In this document: piece after piece, positions 10,384-23,626 of the stretch
Layout of the letters: the number at the start of each line of letters is the position of its first letter
How positions within the stretch are numbered: position 1 is the stretch's first letter
Source of the DNA: Myrmaecium sp. VS I D KN 1
Taxonomy: Eukaryota; Ascomycota; Dothideomycetes; Valsariales; Valsariaceae
Direction of reading: 5' to 3'
Length of the DNA stretch: 64,000 nucleotides
NCBI GenBank assembly: GCA_019775845.1
Contig: JADQAV010000032.1
Span: 372,001-436,000, forward strand
Made by a program: the position numbers and the translations under genes
The notes under the pieces: model-generated
The model's database searches: none
Seen by the model: the letters and a program-made list of their open reading frames with translations, nothing else
What the model was told of the DNA's origin: nothing

Positions 10384-13300
10384 ATGACCTCAAGGTACGT
10401 GCCTCCTAACCTGCTGCCACTCCCCTCCGATCCACCACTCGGAAGATCCACCGCGCCAACCCGTCGCTCCTTCGCCGCAATAGGCTCGCGATGCAGGCCA
10501 CCACCCCCCAACGTGCTTGCATAGCACTTCCCTGATCGCTTGCGAAAATGAGGCTGACGCATCACGTGTGACACAGATTAGAGCGTTTGGTAACGTAAGT
10601 AATGTCCACCCTTTCAGAAAGAGTCACGATGCCACTGCGGCTCGATCCTTCGTGCATGGCTTTTGCGTCTGTCCGTTGCTGACTGTCGCTCTAGGCTGCT
10701 GGAGACGGGTAGCACCCAGCTCATCCGCAACACTGCCGCGCAGCAGCTTGCCGATGTCCAGAAGCAGCACCCGGATGAACTGTTTAATCTACTAACCAGA
10801 GTCTTTCCCTACCTGAGATCCAAGATATGGGACACTCGGGTGGCTGCCGCAAAGGCGATTGGCGGTATTGTAGACAATGCCGAGAAATTTGACCCTAATG
10901 CCGACGACGATAATGATTCTACGAAAATTGAAAATGGCCACAGCAATGGTGATGTGGTCAAGAAAGAGGAGGATGGCCAAAATGGCACCGCCGGCGCGGG
11001 TCTACCCGCCGCAGATGATCAACTAAACCTAGAGACCTTAGACATCGTTTCCATCCTCACGTATGGCAAGACCCTTCTCGGCAGTGCTGGGCGGGAGTAC
11101 GACTATAAGCTTGCGTCCATGGACCCAGCAGAGCGTCTAGCTCGTCAAAAGAAGACTCTGACCGCTCGACTTGGCCTTGGTGGGGAATATATCGAAGACG
11201 ACTTTATCTCCGAGCAGGACATCAGCGTGCCTACCCCTGGCCCTAGCCTACATAGGCTCGACACCAACGTCCCTAAGGTGGAGAATAACGCCACGGCCGC
11301 CCCTCACTCTGCCACATCTCCTACCGAAGCGAACTTAGTTCCGCCGAAAACACCTGGCGGAGAAGCAGACGCTCGGAGCAGACGCCAGCTGAACATGCTG
11401 AAGCGCAAGGCGAAGAAGGACCTCAAGAACCAAGCCAACAAAGTGCACATCAGCGACATCGGTCCGCGGAAAACCGCAACCGACTATCCGCAAACGCCGG
11501 CGATCCCGCAAACGCCCATCAAGTCAGAGCTCAAGCACGAGGACAGTGACGACAAGCTTAACACGCACGATTACTTCTCTCTTGATCGCAAGGGCGGAGA
11601 TGACGATAGCAAGGTCGTGGCCGAGTTCAAGGGCCTGCCGGCGCCGGACGTTTCCGCCATCCAGACGGAAGCGGAAGAGAGCGGCCTGGAATGGCCGTTC
11701 GAACGGCTCTGCGAAATCCTGATGGTCGACCTCTTCGACCACAAATGGGAAACGCGCCACGGCGCCGCGTCAGGCCTGCGAGAGATCATCCGGGCACACG
11801 GCGCCGGGGCCGGCCGACAACGCGGGAAAACCCGTGCGCAGAACGACGCCCTGAACCAGCGCTGGCTGAACGATCTCGCATGCCGACTTTGTTGCGTGTT
11901 GATGCTGGACCGCTTTGGCGACTACGTGTCCGACAGTGTCGTTGCGCCCGTGCGCGAGACGACCGGCCAGTGTCTGGCTGCGGTGCTGGTGCACCTCTCG
12001 CATGAGAATGTCAAGGCTCTGTATAATATCCTTTACCGTCTTGTCATCCAGGAGGATCTCAACGGCAAGCGGATCTGGGAGGCATGCCATGGTGGCATGA
12101 TCGGCATGCGCTACCTGGTCGCTGTTCGTAGCGATCTGCTCCTCAAGGACCAGGGCCTCGTCGACGGTGTGCTACATGCGGTGATGAAAGGGCTGGGTGA
12201 TCTGGATGACGATGTACGGGCTGTGAGCGCGCAAACACTGATCCCTGTGGTCAAGGAATTCGTCAACCTCCGTCCTTCCGCCCTCACTCAGCTTATCAAC
12301 ATCGTATGGGAATGTTTGTCCAACCTCAGCGATGACCTCAGCGCTTCTACCGGCGCGGTCATGGATCTCCTTGCCAAGCTATGCAGCTTCCCGGAGGTCT
12401 TGGACGCCATGAAGCGCAACGCCGCCACCGACGAGGAGCAGTCTTTCGGCCAGCTTGTGCCGAGGTTGTACCCCTTCCTTCGCCACACTCTCTTTCCTGT
12501 CCGGTCTGCTGTGCTCAGGGCACTGCTCACATTCCTTGGCATCGACGGCGAGGGCACGAAGGGATGGATCAATGGCAAGGCTCTCCGGCTCATTTACCAA
12601 AACCTCCTCGTCGAAAGAAACGAAGATGTGCTCAAGCTCTCGCTCAAGGTCTGGGACGCCTTGGTCGACAACCTCGCTGCGCAGAGCAGCGACTTACTCG
12701 CGAATGAATTCCTTCCTCACATCGACCCTCTTGTGGCGCTCACCGTCACGCCCATCGGTGTTCCCCGTCACCACATACCGATGGACCCGTCTCTGTTCAT
12801 CCGGCCCTCCGGCCAAACCTACGCTCCGCACCCAGTGGTGCACCATCCGGCAGCCCGCAAAGCATCCTCGCCTGCCGCGGAACCTCCTGCAAAGCGCCGA
12901 AAACGCGCAAACTGGCGAGACAAGGAGAAGGAGACCGCACCGCAGTCCTCCACCCACAACATCGACGCCCCCATGATGCTCGGCGACGTCGATCTCGTCG
13001 GCCAAGATGTCATGGTTCGTTCCAAGACGCATGCGGCGGCCGCGCTGGGCAAGACCATGGCCGCTTGGCCATCGGACACGCGCGTCTCTACCTTCGCACC
13101 CCGTATTCTGCCACATCTTAAGTCCACTAATTCTTCCACCCAGCTCATTGCTGCCATCATTGCCGAGGAATATGCACATTCCAATCCCGCCGATGCTAAC
13201 GCTAGCAACGATGAGCTTTCGAAGCAGTTCGTCGCTGCGTTGGTCGGAATGGTCGAGAAGGAACGCCCGGTCTGCTACGAAGATCTCACGTCTTACCTAA

Positions 13301-16300
13301 CTGTCGTACAATCACAATGTCGATCCCTCGTCAACCTCTTCAAGGAGGCCGGCCACAACACCAGCAAGCTGCCCACCATCGCCGTCGTGGTGCAGGGCGA
13401 CCCCTCCGCATCGCAGTACGCCTTCTCCATCGCCGACGGCGAGAAGATCGTTACCACCGAGTTCGAGCGGCTCAAGAAGTCCCTCACGCCAAGCCAGCGC
13501 ATGCTCGTCACCGAGAGCCTCAACGCGACGAAGCGCGAGGTGGAGGAGGCGATCCGCGAAGCCAAGGAGGTGAAGGAGCATCGCGACATCCGGATCAAGG
13601 CCGCCGCGGCCGCCGCGGTTGTGGCGCTCGGCGAGGTGCCCAAGAAGCCCAGCTCGACGATCAAGGCGATGATGGACAGCATCAAGCGGGAGGACAACGC
13701 GGAGCTGCAGCGGCGGTCGGCGGCGGCGGTGGCCGTGCTGATCGAGCGGCTGGCGGGCGTGGGCAAGAAGGTGGTCGTGGACAAGGTGGTGGGGAACCTG
13801 GTCAAGTTCTACTGCATGGAGACGGCGGAGACGCCCGAGTTCGCGCCGAACGCGGACGTGGAGGTCGGCATCCTCAGCCTGCGGAAGGAGGAGAGCGTGC
13901 GGGAGGCGGAGGACAAGGTGAAGTTCGAGCGGGAGAGCCGGGCGGCGCGGGTGCAGCGGCGGGGCGCGAGGGAGGCGCTGGAGGCGCTGGTGCGAAATCT
14001 GGGGAAGGATCTGTTCGAGAGGATACCCATCCTGCGCGAGCTGGTCGAGCGCCCGATCCGGACGGCGTTCGAGGGCGAGTTGCCGGCGAATATCTCGGAT
14101 CCGGAGAACTCGCTCGGTCAAGAGGTGGTGGATGGCTTCAGCACGCTAAGGGCGCTGGTTGGAGGCTTCCATCCGGATCTCCATGCGTGGGTGAAGGAGT
14201 TGCTGCCGCTCATCGCGAAGGCGCTGCAGTGCAAGCTCGCCGTGCTGCGGTATGCGGCTGCCAAGTGTTTCGCGACCATCTGCAGCGTCATGACGGTGGA
14301 TGGGATCACGATGCTGGTCAAGGAAGTCCTTCCCGCCATCAGCAACGCGCTGGACGTGCACGTCCGTCAAGGCGCGGTCGAGTGCGTGTACCACCTCATT
14401 CATGTCATGGAAGACAACATCCTCCCGTACGTCATCTTCCTCATCGTACCCATCCTGGGACGCATGAGCGATTCGGATAACGACGTCCGACTGCTCTCGA
14501 CGACCACCTTCGCCACGCTTGTCAAGCTTGTGCCCCTCGAAGCAGGCATTCCCGATCCGCCAGGGCTTTCGGAGGAGCTCCTTCAAGGCCGGGAGCGCGA
14601 ACGAAAGTTCATCGCGCAGATGCTGGACCCGAAGAAAGTCGAGGAGTTCAAGATCCCGGTGGCGATCAAGGCCGAACTGCGGCATTACCAGCAGGAGGGT
14701 GTCAACTGGCTCGCCTTCCTCAACCGGTACAACCTCCACGGCATCCTTTGCGACGACATGGGTCTGGGCAAGACGCTGCAGACGCTGTGCATCGTGGCCA
14801 GCGACCACCACATCCGGGCGGAAAAGTACACCGAGACGAAGGCGCCGGAGATGCGCCGGATGCCTTCGTTGATCGTCTGCCCGCCGACGCTGTCCGGGCA
14901 CTGGCAACAGGAGATCAAGACGTACGCGCCGTTCCTGAAGCCGGTGGCATATGTCGGCCCTCCGACGCAAAGGAAGAAGGCCAAGGACGAGCTGGCGGAT
15001 GCGGATATCGTCATCACTTCTTACGACGTATGCAGGAACGACATCAACGTGCTGGCTCCGATCAACTGGAACTACTGCGTCCTGGATGAGGGTCACTTGA
15101 TCAAGAACAGCAAGGCCAAGACGACCATTGCGGTGAAGCAGCTTATCAGCAACCACCGGCTGATCCTGTCCGGCACGCCGATCCAGAACAACGTGCTGGA
15201 GCTGTGGAGCCTGTTCGATTTCCTCATGCCCGGCTTCCTCGGCAGCGAAAAGGTCTTCCAGGATCGCTTCGCCAAGCCGATCGCCGCCAGTCGGTTCAGC
15301 AAATCCTCGTCCAAGGAGCAAGAAGCCGGCGCTCTCGCCATCGAGGCCCTGCACAAGCAAGTCCTACCCTTCCTTCTGCGGCGACTGAAGGAAGAAGTCC
15401 TCAACGATCTGCCCCCCAAGATCATCCAAAACTACTACTGCGACCTTTCCGAACTCCAGCGCAAGCTGTTCGAGGACTTCAGCAAGAAGGAAGCCAAGAC
15501 ACTCGCGGACAAGGCCTCGGCCAACGACCGGGAGAGCAAACAGCACATCTTCCAGGCGCTGCAGTACATGCGCAAGCTGTGCAACTCGCCCGCCCTCGTC
15601 ATGAAGGAGAACCACAAAAACTACGCGGCGACGCAGGAGTACCTCGCGCGCCAGGGCACCTCGCTGCAGGACCCCGTGCACGCCCCGAAGCTCAACGCCC
15701 TGCGTGATCTCCTCGTGGACTGCGGCATCGGCACGGCGGACGCGACGGGGACGGGAGGGGGCGCGGCCGCGACGGGCGACATCCCTTCCGCCGGCGAGGC
15801 GGTCTCGCAGCATCGGGCGCTCGTCTTCTGCCAGATGAAGGAGATGCTGGACATGGTGCAGACCCAGGTGCTGCAGAAGCTGCTGCCGTCGGTGCAGTAC
15901 CTGCGGCTGGACGGCAGCGTGGAGGCGGCGCGACGGCAGGAGATCGTGAACCAGTTCAACGGCGACCCTAGCTACGACGTGCTGCTGCTGACGACGAGCG
16001 TGGGCGGGCTCGGGCTGAACCTGACGGGCGCGGACACGGTCATCTTCGTCGAGCACGACTGGAACCCGCAGAAGGACATGCAGGCCATGGACCGCGCGCA
16101 CCGCATCGGCCAGAAGAAGGTCGTGAACGTGTACCGGATCGTCACCCGCGGCACGCTCGAGGAGAAGATCCTCAACCTCCAACGCTTCAAGATCGACGTC
16201 GCCAGCACCGTCGTCAACCAGCAGAACGCCGGCCTCGGCACCATGGAGACCGATCAGATCCTCGACCTGTTCCACCTCAGCGCCGAGGGCGACGAGGCGG

Positions 16301-16512
16301 GCCCCGGCGCGCCTGCCGCCTCCTCTTCTGCCCCGCACGACCCGGATGCCGACCACATCACCGAGGAGAACGCGGTGGATGCGGAGGGGCTGGTGCGACA
16401 GAAGGGCAAGCGCGGCTTCCTCGATGAGCTGGGGGAGCTGTGGGATCAGCGGCAGTATGAGGAGGAGTTTGATCTGGATGGGTTTTTGGCGGGGATGAAG
16501 GGTGGGGAGTGA
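10384..16512 (+). CDS. MOT1: TBP-associated Snf2-family ATPase Mot1 (BTAF1), three exons
   Basis: Mot1 uses ATP to strip TATA-binding protein from DNA and so redistributes it among promoters in the nucleus. Exons are 10384-10394, 10577-10594 (only 18 nt) and 10695-16512; introns are 182 and 100 nt. The joined N-terminus MTSRLERLVTLLETGSTQ fits the conserved Mot1 start. The protein has 1948 residues, about the family length. The N-terminal two thirds is helical HEAT-repeat sequence that clasps TBP, with an acidic insert near residues 75-100. The C-terminal Snf2 ATPase shows DDMGLGKT (about 1363-1370), the Mot1-typical DEGH box (1474-1477), LILSGTPIQNN and the helicase motif RAHRIGQKK. The body after the second intron is a single 5.8-kb exon. 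It faces RPL16 divergently across a long intergenic region. Confidence 0.97.
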
Positions 16513-17313
16513 GGGGGAAAGGGAAAGGGGGAAGGGGGGTTGTCTGTACTATTACTTGTATGTATGTATGTGTGTAGTTGTATTGATAAGTTTGAGGATG
16601 GATATTGTTTTCTGTCTTTCGATAGATAAGATTATGCGGTTTTTGGAGGTTGATTGGTCTTTGCTTTGTTTTCGTCTTGCATTTGGTGTGCATTTGGAGG
16701 AGATGGATGGTTGTCTGCCTGTCTGTCTGTATACACGCACCGGGCTGCTGGGAGAAAAAATATAGCCGTGAAGTTTTCCTCCCTTCCCCATCTCTCTCTT
16801 CGTTCCCTTCTCTCCTCTTTCTTTAGGAGTTTATACATCTCGTTAAACTATCGTGTATAGATCGGTTTATTAGGATAAATATACGACGAGGGAGAGTCAC
16901 CCCTTTTCTCCCCTTTAATTTTTTCATTTATTTTTCTTCCTTCAGAAATAAATAAACAAACGACCTCGCTCCATCAGTAAGTAGTAGGAATAGACAGTGG
17001 TATCACTCCTATTTCCCCTGGGACAAGAGCAAATAAGAAAAGAAAAGAAGAAAAATAATCTATTCTTCGCGTGGAACGGCTGACGACATCAACCACATCC
17101 GTCTTTATCCTAGAAACCGCTTTTACGCATACATACACATGCAATTTCCCCAACCCCTTTTATTCAATTCCCGTCTCGTTTGGTGTGGAAAGGAGAAAGC
17201 GCAGCCTTCCTGCTCTTCCTCGTCCTCCCCCTCCTCCTTCTCTCCTCCCCCTCCTCCTCATGCTCACCGTCAGAGGAAGTGAGGAAGGTAGTAGGTAATC
17301 TAGTCCCAACCAC

Positions 17314-17345
<32 letters not shown>

Positions 17346-18026
17346 TCCGAAAGAATATAGAAGGATAAAAAGAAAAAAAAGATAGATATAGATAGAAAGA
17401 ACGAGAACCAAGGTATCAAAGAAAATAAAAAAGGCAAATCCGTCAAGCATCAAGCACGAGGCATCATCAGTCTCCCTCTCACACACACATAGCCCATCCA
17501 TTTTCTCCCCATGCCCCCTCCCTTCAAGCCACTACCCCATCCCTCCCGGCAACGACCACGCAAAGCAAGCTGCGTACACGCAAAGTAAAATAGCCAAACA
17601 CCAAAACATATAGGCTAGAAGAAACAAAGAAAAAGAAACAAAGTCCCGCAAACACAAACATGAACGCCATATCCCGTGCTTAACGCATCCCAATCCAATT
17701 CAATCATGCGAAAGTCTGATCGTGAAGGAAGCGGCCGTCAGAAAAAAAACCCAGCCCCGCACGGGAAGAAAAGTAGGTGAGCGGGTAAGGAAGAGGGTTC
17801 CCGTTGGTGAGAGAAGCAGCTCGCTGCTGCCGCCGTGTCCGCGGCCCGGGAACGAAGACGAGACGCGTTGGTGGCCGTGGTGGTGTGTGTGTAGCACCTC
17901 AACCACCACTGCATCCTCCCTCTCTTTCTCTCCAATCTCCTCCGTCGAATCTTCACGATCATGCGCGATGTTCTGCGGAGCCATCGTGTAAGGGATGTGC
18001 AATCCCAGAGGCGGGTGATATCCATC
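16513..18026. other. Convergent intergenic region downstream of MOT1 and the Zn2Cys6 gene
   Basis: The 3' ends of two convergent genes meet here. It contains AT-rich, T-rich and GTAT-repeat sequence after MOT1 (16550-16980), which fits 3' UTR and polyadenylation signals. A 28-nt A run is at 17314-17341, and the stretch to 17680 is A-rich. No gene supported. Confidence 0.5.
17314..17341. repeat. Uninterrupted A28 homopolymer
   Basis: A run of 28 adenines lies between convergent genes and is followed by A-rich sequence. No flanking duplication or SINE-like body is visible, so I treat it as a simple repeat, not a retroposed tail. Confidence 0.9.
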
Positions 18027-21000
18027 TCACCCACCACCCCTCCCAAACCCACCCCCACCCATCCCACCAAGCACATCACCCAACCCCATCCCTGTCGCAC
18101 CACCACCACCCATCCCACCAAACCCACCATGACCCATCCCCATCCCCGCATCCATAAACAACCCACCCGCCCACTCCTCACTCCCAAACAAATCCTCCAT
18201 GCCACTCGCAAGCTGATCATGCGCACCACCACCCCCACCAAGGGGTGGGCCACCGAACGGCCCCCCACCACCTCTTGCCATTGACGCACCAGCATGCGCC
18301 GCCCCCGCAAACCCATTCGTGTTCGTCCTCGTCGTGGACGACGCGGCGGACGACGAGTTCCCCACCGCCGCGTGGCCAAACTGCTGCCCCTGCATCATGT
18401 ACATCGGCACGGGACCGAAGAGCTGGACGTCCAGGTCGACGCCACTCTGCGGCGTGCCCACGTTCGCGCTCGGCACCGCCGGCGACCCGGAAGCGCTGCC
18501 GCCGCTGCCGAAGCCACCGCTGCCGCCGAAGTTGCCGCTGCCTCCGCCGCTGAAGACGCCCGAGTTCCGAGCGCTGCCGGGCGTGCTGCGGGACGGGGCG
18601 TTGGTGTCGTCGAGGGCGGCGGTGTGGAGCGGGGTGTTGAAGGTCGTGGATTGCGTGTGCTGCTGCTGGTGCTGGTTGTGATGCTGGTTGAAGTTTGTGG
18701 CGTTTTCGAAGGTGGTCATGGGTTGGTTGGGGTAGGCGAACGGGTCGGCGGAGGGGAACATCATCGCGGACATGTCGGGCATCTGGTTGAAGGCGTTTGT
18801 GGCGTTGTGGTTGGGAAAGCCGTCGATGGGGATGTTGAAGGCTTGGGTCAGCGGGGTCTGCGGGAAGGAGCCTTGCGAGACGTTGGGGGTAGTGATGGGC
18901 TGCATCGTATTGAGTGATAGCGGGGTCGTAGAGCTGGGTGTCGGGGTCTCGGAGAAATCGTATGGCGGCACGGCGGGGGAGCCATGGAAGGTTCCCTCGA
19001 AGGCCGCGAGATTCTTTTCCTGCTTGTTATTGCCTCCGGGCAATGGGAAAGAGGCCCGCTGTTTACTTTCTGAAGAGATGTTGGGGAAAGTGCTCGCGCG
19101 TTTCGGCAACTGAGAGTTCCCATCCGGACCCTGCATGCTGGAGGAAGTGGAAGGCTTCGGAGGAAGCTCGTTCGAGGACTGATCTTGTCGTCGCTTGTTA
19201 CTGTTGGCCAGCTTCTCGCGGCCGCGTTGGATGCGCTCCGGAAGCTGATCGAACAATATCTGAACGCGCATTAGCGCGAAGAACCTCCGGATTTTTGAAA
19301 AAAACTTACCCTCAAAGTAGCAGTGCATCGATCGGCAGCCATACTTCGCTTAGCGAGCTGAGCAAGTGTTTCCCTACCTTCACAGGCATCACGAAGGATA
19401 TCCTGCGACGTCGGATTGTCAAGGTTCTCCAGCGCAAAAAACACCAGAGACAGGATGGCGAAGAAAGTCGTGTACATGGTAAACCAATAAGCACCAATCA
19501 GCAGCCGTTGCCTCTTCATCTCCGCCGTGATATGGATGATGTTACGAGAGACGCTGACGCACGCCGACGCGCACGCGAACGCCCGCGGGTCAACGGCCTT
19601 CGACTTGCAGGTTTGCGAAACGTAATGCAGGAACGGCCGGTACAGCATCATCTGTGCGTGCGCGTAGGCCATTCTAAGGAGCTGTTGCACCCTGTTCATT
19701 GGTCAGCCACCGGGAGCCGATCCAGGGGTTAGATCGCGAAACTTACCGAATGATGATCGGAGGAGCATCGCCGCCAGGCTTCAAGCCCATCGGCAATTGG
19801 TCCAGCCAGTCCTGCAGGTCCTTCTCGATCTCACGGATCTTGGCATAGCTCACAGTGTAAGAGTGCATGTTCTTAGTCTGGGTCCGTGGGTGAGCGCTCT
19901 TGATTGGGTAGATGTAGCGGACGATCTTGCCGAGGATGTAGACGATGTTGGTGTGTGCATTGGAAGCGGCCATGACGGAGATGCGCCCGGCTGGCATCGG
20001 GAGGATCCCAGTCTCAGTGATGTATTCATCATCTACTTCGGCAGGGTACTCCTGATCAATATCATCATCGCTCAACGTATGAGGAAGCCCAAGGAGAGCG
20101 CCAACGTAGGTATCCATCTTCCTGATCACCCAGAAAATCCTCTTGCGGGTCTCATACTCGATTGGATTGAAATCTCCACTAAAAGAACGATGAAGCCCTT
20201 GACGAAGGGCGGAACGCAGCGCGACACCGATGTAAGAGTAGCATGTGGAGAGCTTGGCAGAAGACTGCAGAAACTGGATCATGAAGATAATAGCCTGCAA
20301 GGACGAGAGGTCTCGACAGTCAGCGATATCCATCAGCTGGCGCGAGGCTCGGAAATATTTGAAACTGTAGCACCATTAGCTAGAAAGCAACTTAATAGTC
20401 AGATACGTCTGCGTACCCCTCATCGATGGCGTTCTCGTAGCCTTTCGATTCCAGTTCGTGGTGATCCTTGCTGAAGAGGGACCCCAGGGCTAAAACGGCG
20501 TATAACAGGGGCAGGAAGCTTCTCTCCTGGTTCCCATGGTTCTCAGCCGGGGTGTTGTATATCCGATCGACATTTTTATAGAAGGTCGGCTCATGGACTA
20601 CACGCAGCAGGGCGCTTGCGTCATTAATCGCATTGTCACAAAGCCGCAGTGCAACTTCTTTCGACGGGAGGTCCTGAGCGTCTCCGCTCATGAATGGAAG
20701 ATGATTGTCCTTGGGAGACTCGTAGGCGGACTTTGGAGAGTCGAATACTACGGACATGGGCCGCGACTTCACGAACGGGGTCGCCTGCCCTTCCGCAACG
20801 AGAAGATCTCCGAACTGCTCCCGCATTCTCCGTATGAAACTGAGCCCGGAAGAATGGCCATGGTAGTCCCAATATCCCTGCTCGTCCAGGTCCAGTTGCC
20901 CAGTCGCGTTCACCATGGACTCCAATTGGTCGTTCACTTCATGGCCGGTCTTCTCCGAAGCGGCGGGAGCAGGACCGGCCTTGCTTGCCTCTTCGGTTTT

Positions 21001-21531
21001 CGCCGGCGCTTTGGACAGCGTGCCGTTCTGCAGTCGGGCCTCGATATCGGGGTCGGTCAGGTCGACGTTGGGGAGGACGGCACTGAGCAAAGCCTTTGCG
21101 CGTTTCAATTGGTTCTCCAGTGCTTCGATGTATTGTGGCGCAGCATTTCTTCTCCGATTCGACGGCTGGTCGTACGTACATTCTGATCAACAGTGGCATA
21201 TTAGCAACACTGACCTATTACTAATGTCACATGTATTCTCCGCACCGTAGCTGTAGACCGTACAATGCGTACATGGCTGCTTGCCGTCGCATTTGATCTT
21301 CTTGCGCCGACACTCGTCGCACGCCCTCGTCACTCGGCGCCGCTTGGGGAGGTTCACGGGAGTCGGCTTCGCGTTCGGCGTAGGTTGCTCGTTACTCTCG
21401 ATCGTAGGCGAGGTTTGTTCGGTGGGATCGGGGGTCTCGAGGGTGCGGGGTGTCTCCCAGATACCCCCCTGGGCGAGGTCCGGGCTGTCTTCGAAGTTGT
21501 CTGGCGAGGGCGGGTCCATGGCGGGCGGCAT
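18027..21531 (-). CDS. Zn(II)2Cys6 transcription factor, Asg1-like, five exons
   Basis: This is a DNA-binding regulator of the fungal binuclear zinc-cluster class. Exons are 21531-21246, 21182-20417, 20364-19747, 19691-19310 and 19259-18027; introns are 63, 52, 55 and 50 nt. Frame is continuous, giving 1094 residues. The cluster is canonical: cysteines 71, 74, 81, 87, 90 and 97 (C-X2-C-X6-C-X5-C-X2-C-X6-C), preceded by a KRRR basic patch and followed by a linker and a short coiled-coil-like helix. The sequence around [13 protein letters not shown] resembles yeast Asg1, which affects stress and fatty-acid responses; this is family resemblance from memory, not a proven orthologue. Residues about 350-560 look like the Fungal_trans regulatory domain. 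The C-terminus is Asn/Gln/Gly/Ser/Met-rich and may be an activation region. The first intron splits codon 96, between the fifth and sixth cysteines. Confidence 0.93.
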
Positions 21532-23626
21532 GAAGGGGTGGAGGGCAGACGGTGAGAGGAGGAGTTGCGAGCAAAGAGAGGCCGCAAAGAAAGGAAGACG
21601 GCGTTAGGACGTCAGGACTTGGCCTGAGTGAGTAAGCGCTCCCACCCTCTGCTACGAGTCAAAGTTGGTGGTTTTGGTGGCGTCGCCCTCTTCGCGCAGC
21701 TCGGTCCTTCCAGACAGTAAAGCCCGCTAAAATCCGCTGCGGCGGGCCCCTGATTGGGAACCCGATGGAAAATGTGTGCGGCGAGCAGGCGCTGTATCCC
21801 CACACTTACGCGTTTGCCCGTCCTCACTCCTAACTCAACTTCGACATGTGCAGGCCGGATTGGGTTGAGCCACGGGGTTGGGAATGTCATCCGACCTGTT
21901 CCCCGGGTGCGTTTCGCTGTAGTACTCTGTATAAGGCGGAGAACGCGGAACCAACTCCTTTTCTTGGAACCATCTATAGTTACCCCTCCTCCGAGATATC
22001 GATTGTCTCTCGGCCGACGACTCATTTTGCTACAGCACTTGTACGATCCTGCTCGCTTATCTCCTTGGTGGCTTAGGGCACGGAGCCTTCTGCCAGCCAG
22101 AAGGATTGATGAGTTTACGTGGAGCGAAGCCCACACGAGGGAGAATTTCTCACACGTATAGCCTGAAGGGTATGTACCTGAAGTATAGAGACCTCGGAGG
22201 GAGACTCTGCGCGAACTCCGTGAAGGACAGAGTGTCGCGGACTTGCGGTGCGGTTTTGGCTGCCCCAGGAAAGGCTGACACGCTGAGAGTTATTCCCGGT
22301 GCGTCTGGGGCAGGGAGGGGCGGCGCACATCCGTCCATTTCCAGCCCTCTCATTCGTGCGCACTCCTCTCCTGTGTCCACCTCGCGCGCTCTTCAGTTCT
22401 TCGTTCAGCCCATGCGACCAGCAGAAGATAAGCAATGCCGCGTCGGCGTTGACATGCGCCGACGACGTCGTACCTCAGAGGCCGTCCTGTTTGTCAAAAC
22501 ATCCCCTTCACCGACGTCGTCATTTAGGTTCACGCATGCGAAAGTATTGAGGTATTTTCTATTTCGGAAGACTGCCAGAATAGCATGATCGGGAAGGATG
22601 CATATCCTCCTCCCAGCTATAACTCATTGTCATACATCCCGTGATGCAGTTTTGCGGCTTTAATCCATCGCTCGCCTCCAATGGTGATCATGACCCGATT
22701 AGGCATTCACTTGAAGCCGGTCCCGCTGCCGGAACAGGGCCGAAAAGGCCTGAGGTAGTTTCCCGGAGGAGAGTCACGTGATTTGTACGGCACTTGGTAA
22801 TGTAGTAGGCAATTGTTGTAGTGGTATTTGTTGACATGAAGAGGTGATACGAGCGTTAAGCTTCCAGGTGTATCCACAACAGCGCGTCTCGATCACGATC
22901 GAGAGCTTCAGCGTCGCAGCGAGTTTCTTAAGGGTCGTATAAGAATACCTAAGCGAAAAAGTTATGGGACCGGCAAAAAGCCTTCTCACGGTGTGTGAAA
23001 CTAGCGGAGAGTGCGACCGGTGTGGCTGACACGAATGCACCAGCCACATCCTTCATCTTCTTTAAGACGATTGCACTTCGCTCAGGACTTGAAACAATGG
23101 ACGTCATATATTGCGGAGGCACGTCCGTTGCGATACAGAACTCGCCGTTCTCACACATCAGGCACTCGAGGCCATGAATACCTTCATGCTGATGAGATGT
23201 GTAACCATCGCAGACCGCATGCGGTGCTGTCGACGAGCCACTGCGATCATTATATACGCAGCTATCTTTCCGACCGCATAGTACTCTCTGTCAATCCGTA
23301 TCTTGTCGGTTCGAGGAGCGAATTGCTGCATCCACTCCAAATCCGCCGTTGAAGGCCAGCGGGTCGTTGAGATTGTTTAGCTGAAGGAAGATTCGGAGCG
23401 GAGAGAACATGGATGAGGGCTGGCGGTGAGCGCGCTAAACCCGATCCGGTATACGACTCGACGTCGACCATTTCCCCCCCGCGATGATGGCTGCGCTTGG
23501 TGGTTTGGTAGGTACTTTTGACGCCCCGGCCGAGCAGCTAAACGCGCCTAGCAGTGTCTTCACGCAAGCTATCATCAGTAAGAAAAAAGGGAAGCGAAGG
23601 AGCAATTGGGCCCAGCGACTGCAGCG
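21532..23626. other. Divergent intergenic region between two zinc-cluster regulators
   Basis: The two regulators are transcribed away from each other across about 2.1 kb, so both promoters lie here. The centre has no long open frame. The segment 22949-23345 has coding-like minus-strand frames and is listed separately. Confidence 0.5.
22949..23345 (-). other. Possible small gene or gene relic, unresolved
   Basis: Two overlapping minus-strand frames look more protein-like than the surrounding sequence. One (from about 23340) reads through a charged segment including RTDKIRIDREYYAVGKIAAY. The other (about 23280 to 22949) reads HGLECLMCENGEFCIATD and ends at a stop at 22949. I could not join them with clean splice sites that keep frame, and no start is convincing. 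It may be a decayed gene, a spliced small gene, or chance. I do not recognise a family. Confidence 0.2.

Noticed and set aside
13312-16356. Long minus-strand frames of 269, 404 and 330 codons inside MOT1
   Set aside because: They are shadows of the MOT1 frame; their products are biased, repetitive mirror compositions rich in Arg, Leu, His and Asp, with no domain.
17314-17341. A28 run as the tail of a retroposed SINE or processed pseudogene
   Set aside because: No upstream body, no target duplication and no similarity to a gene in the window.
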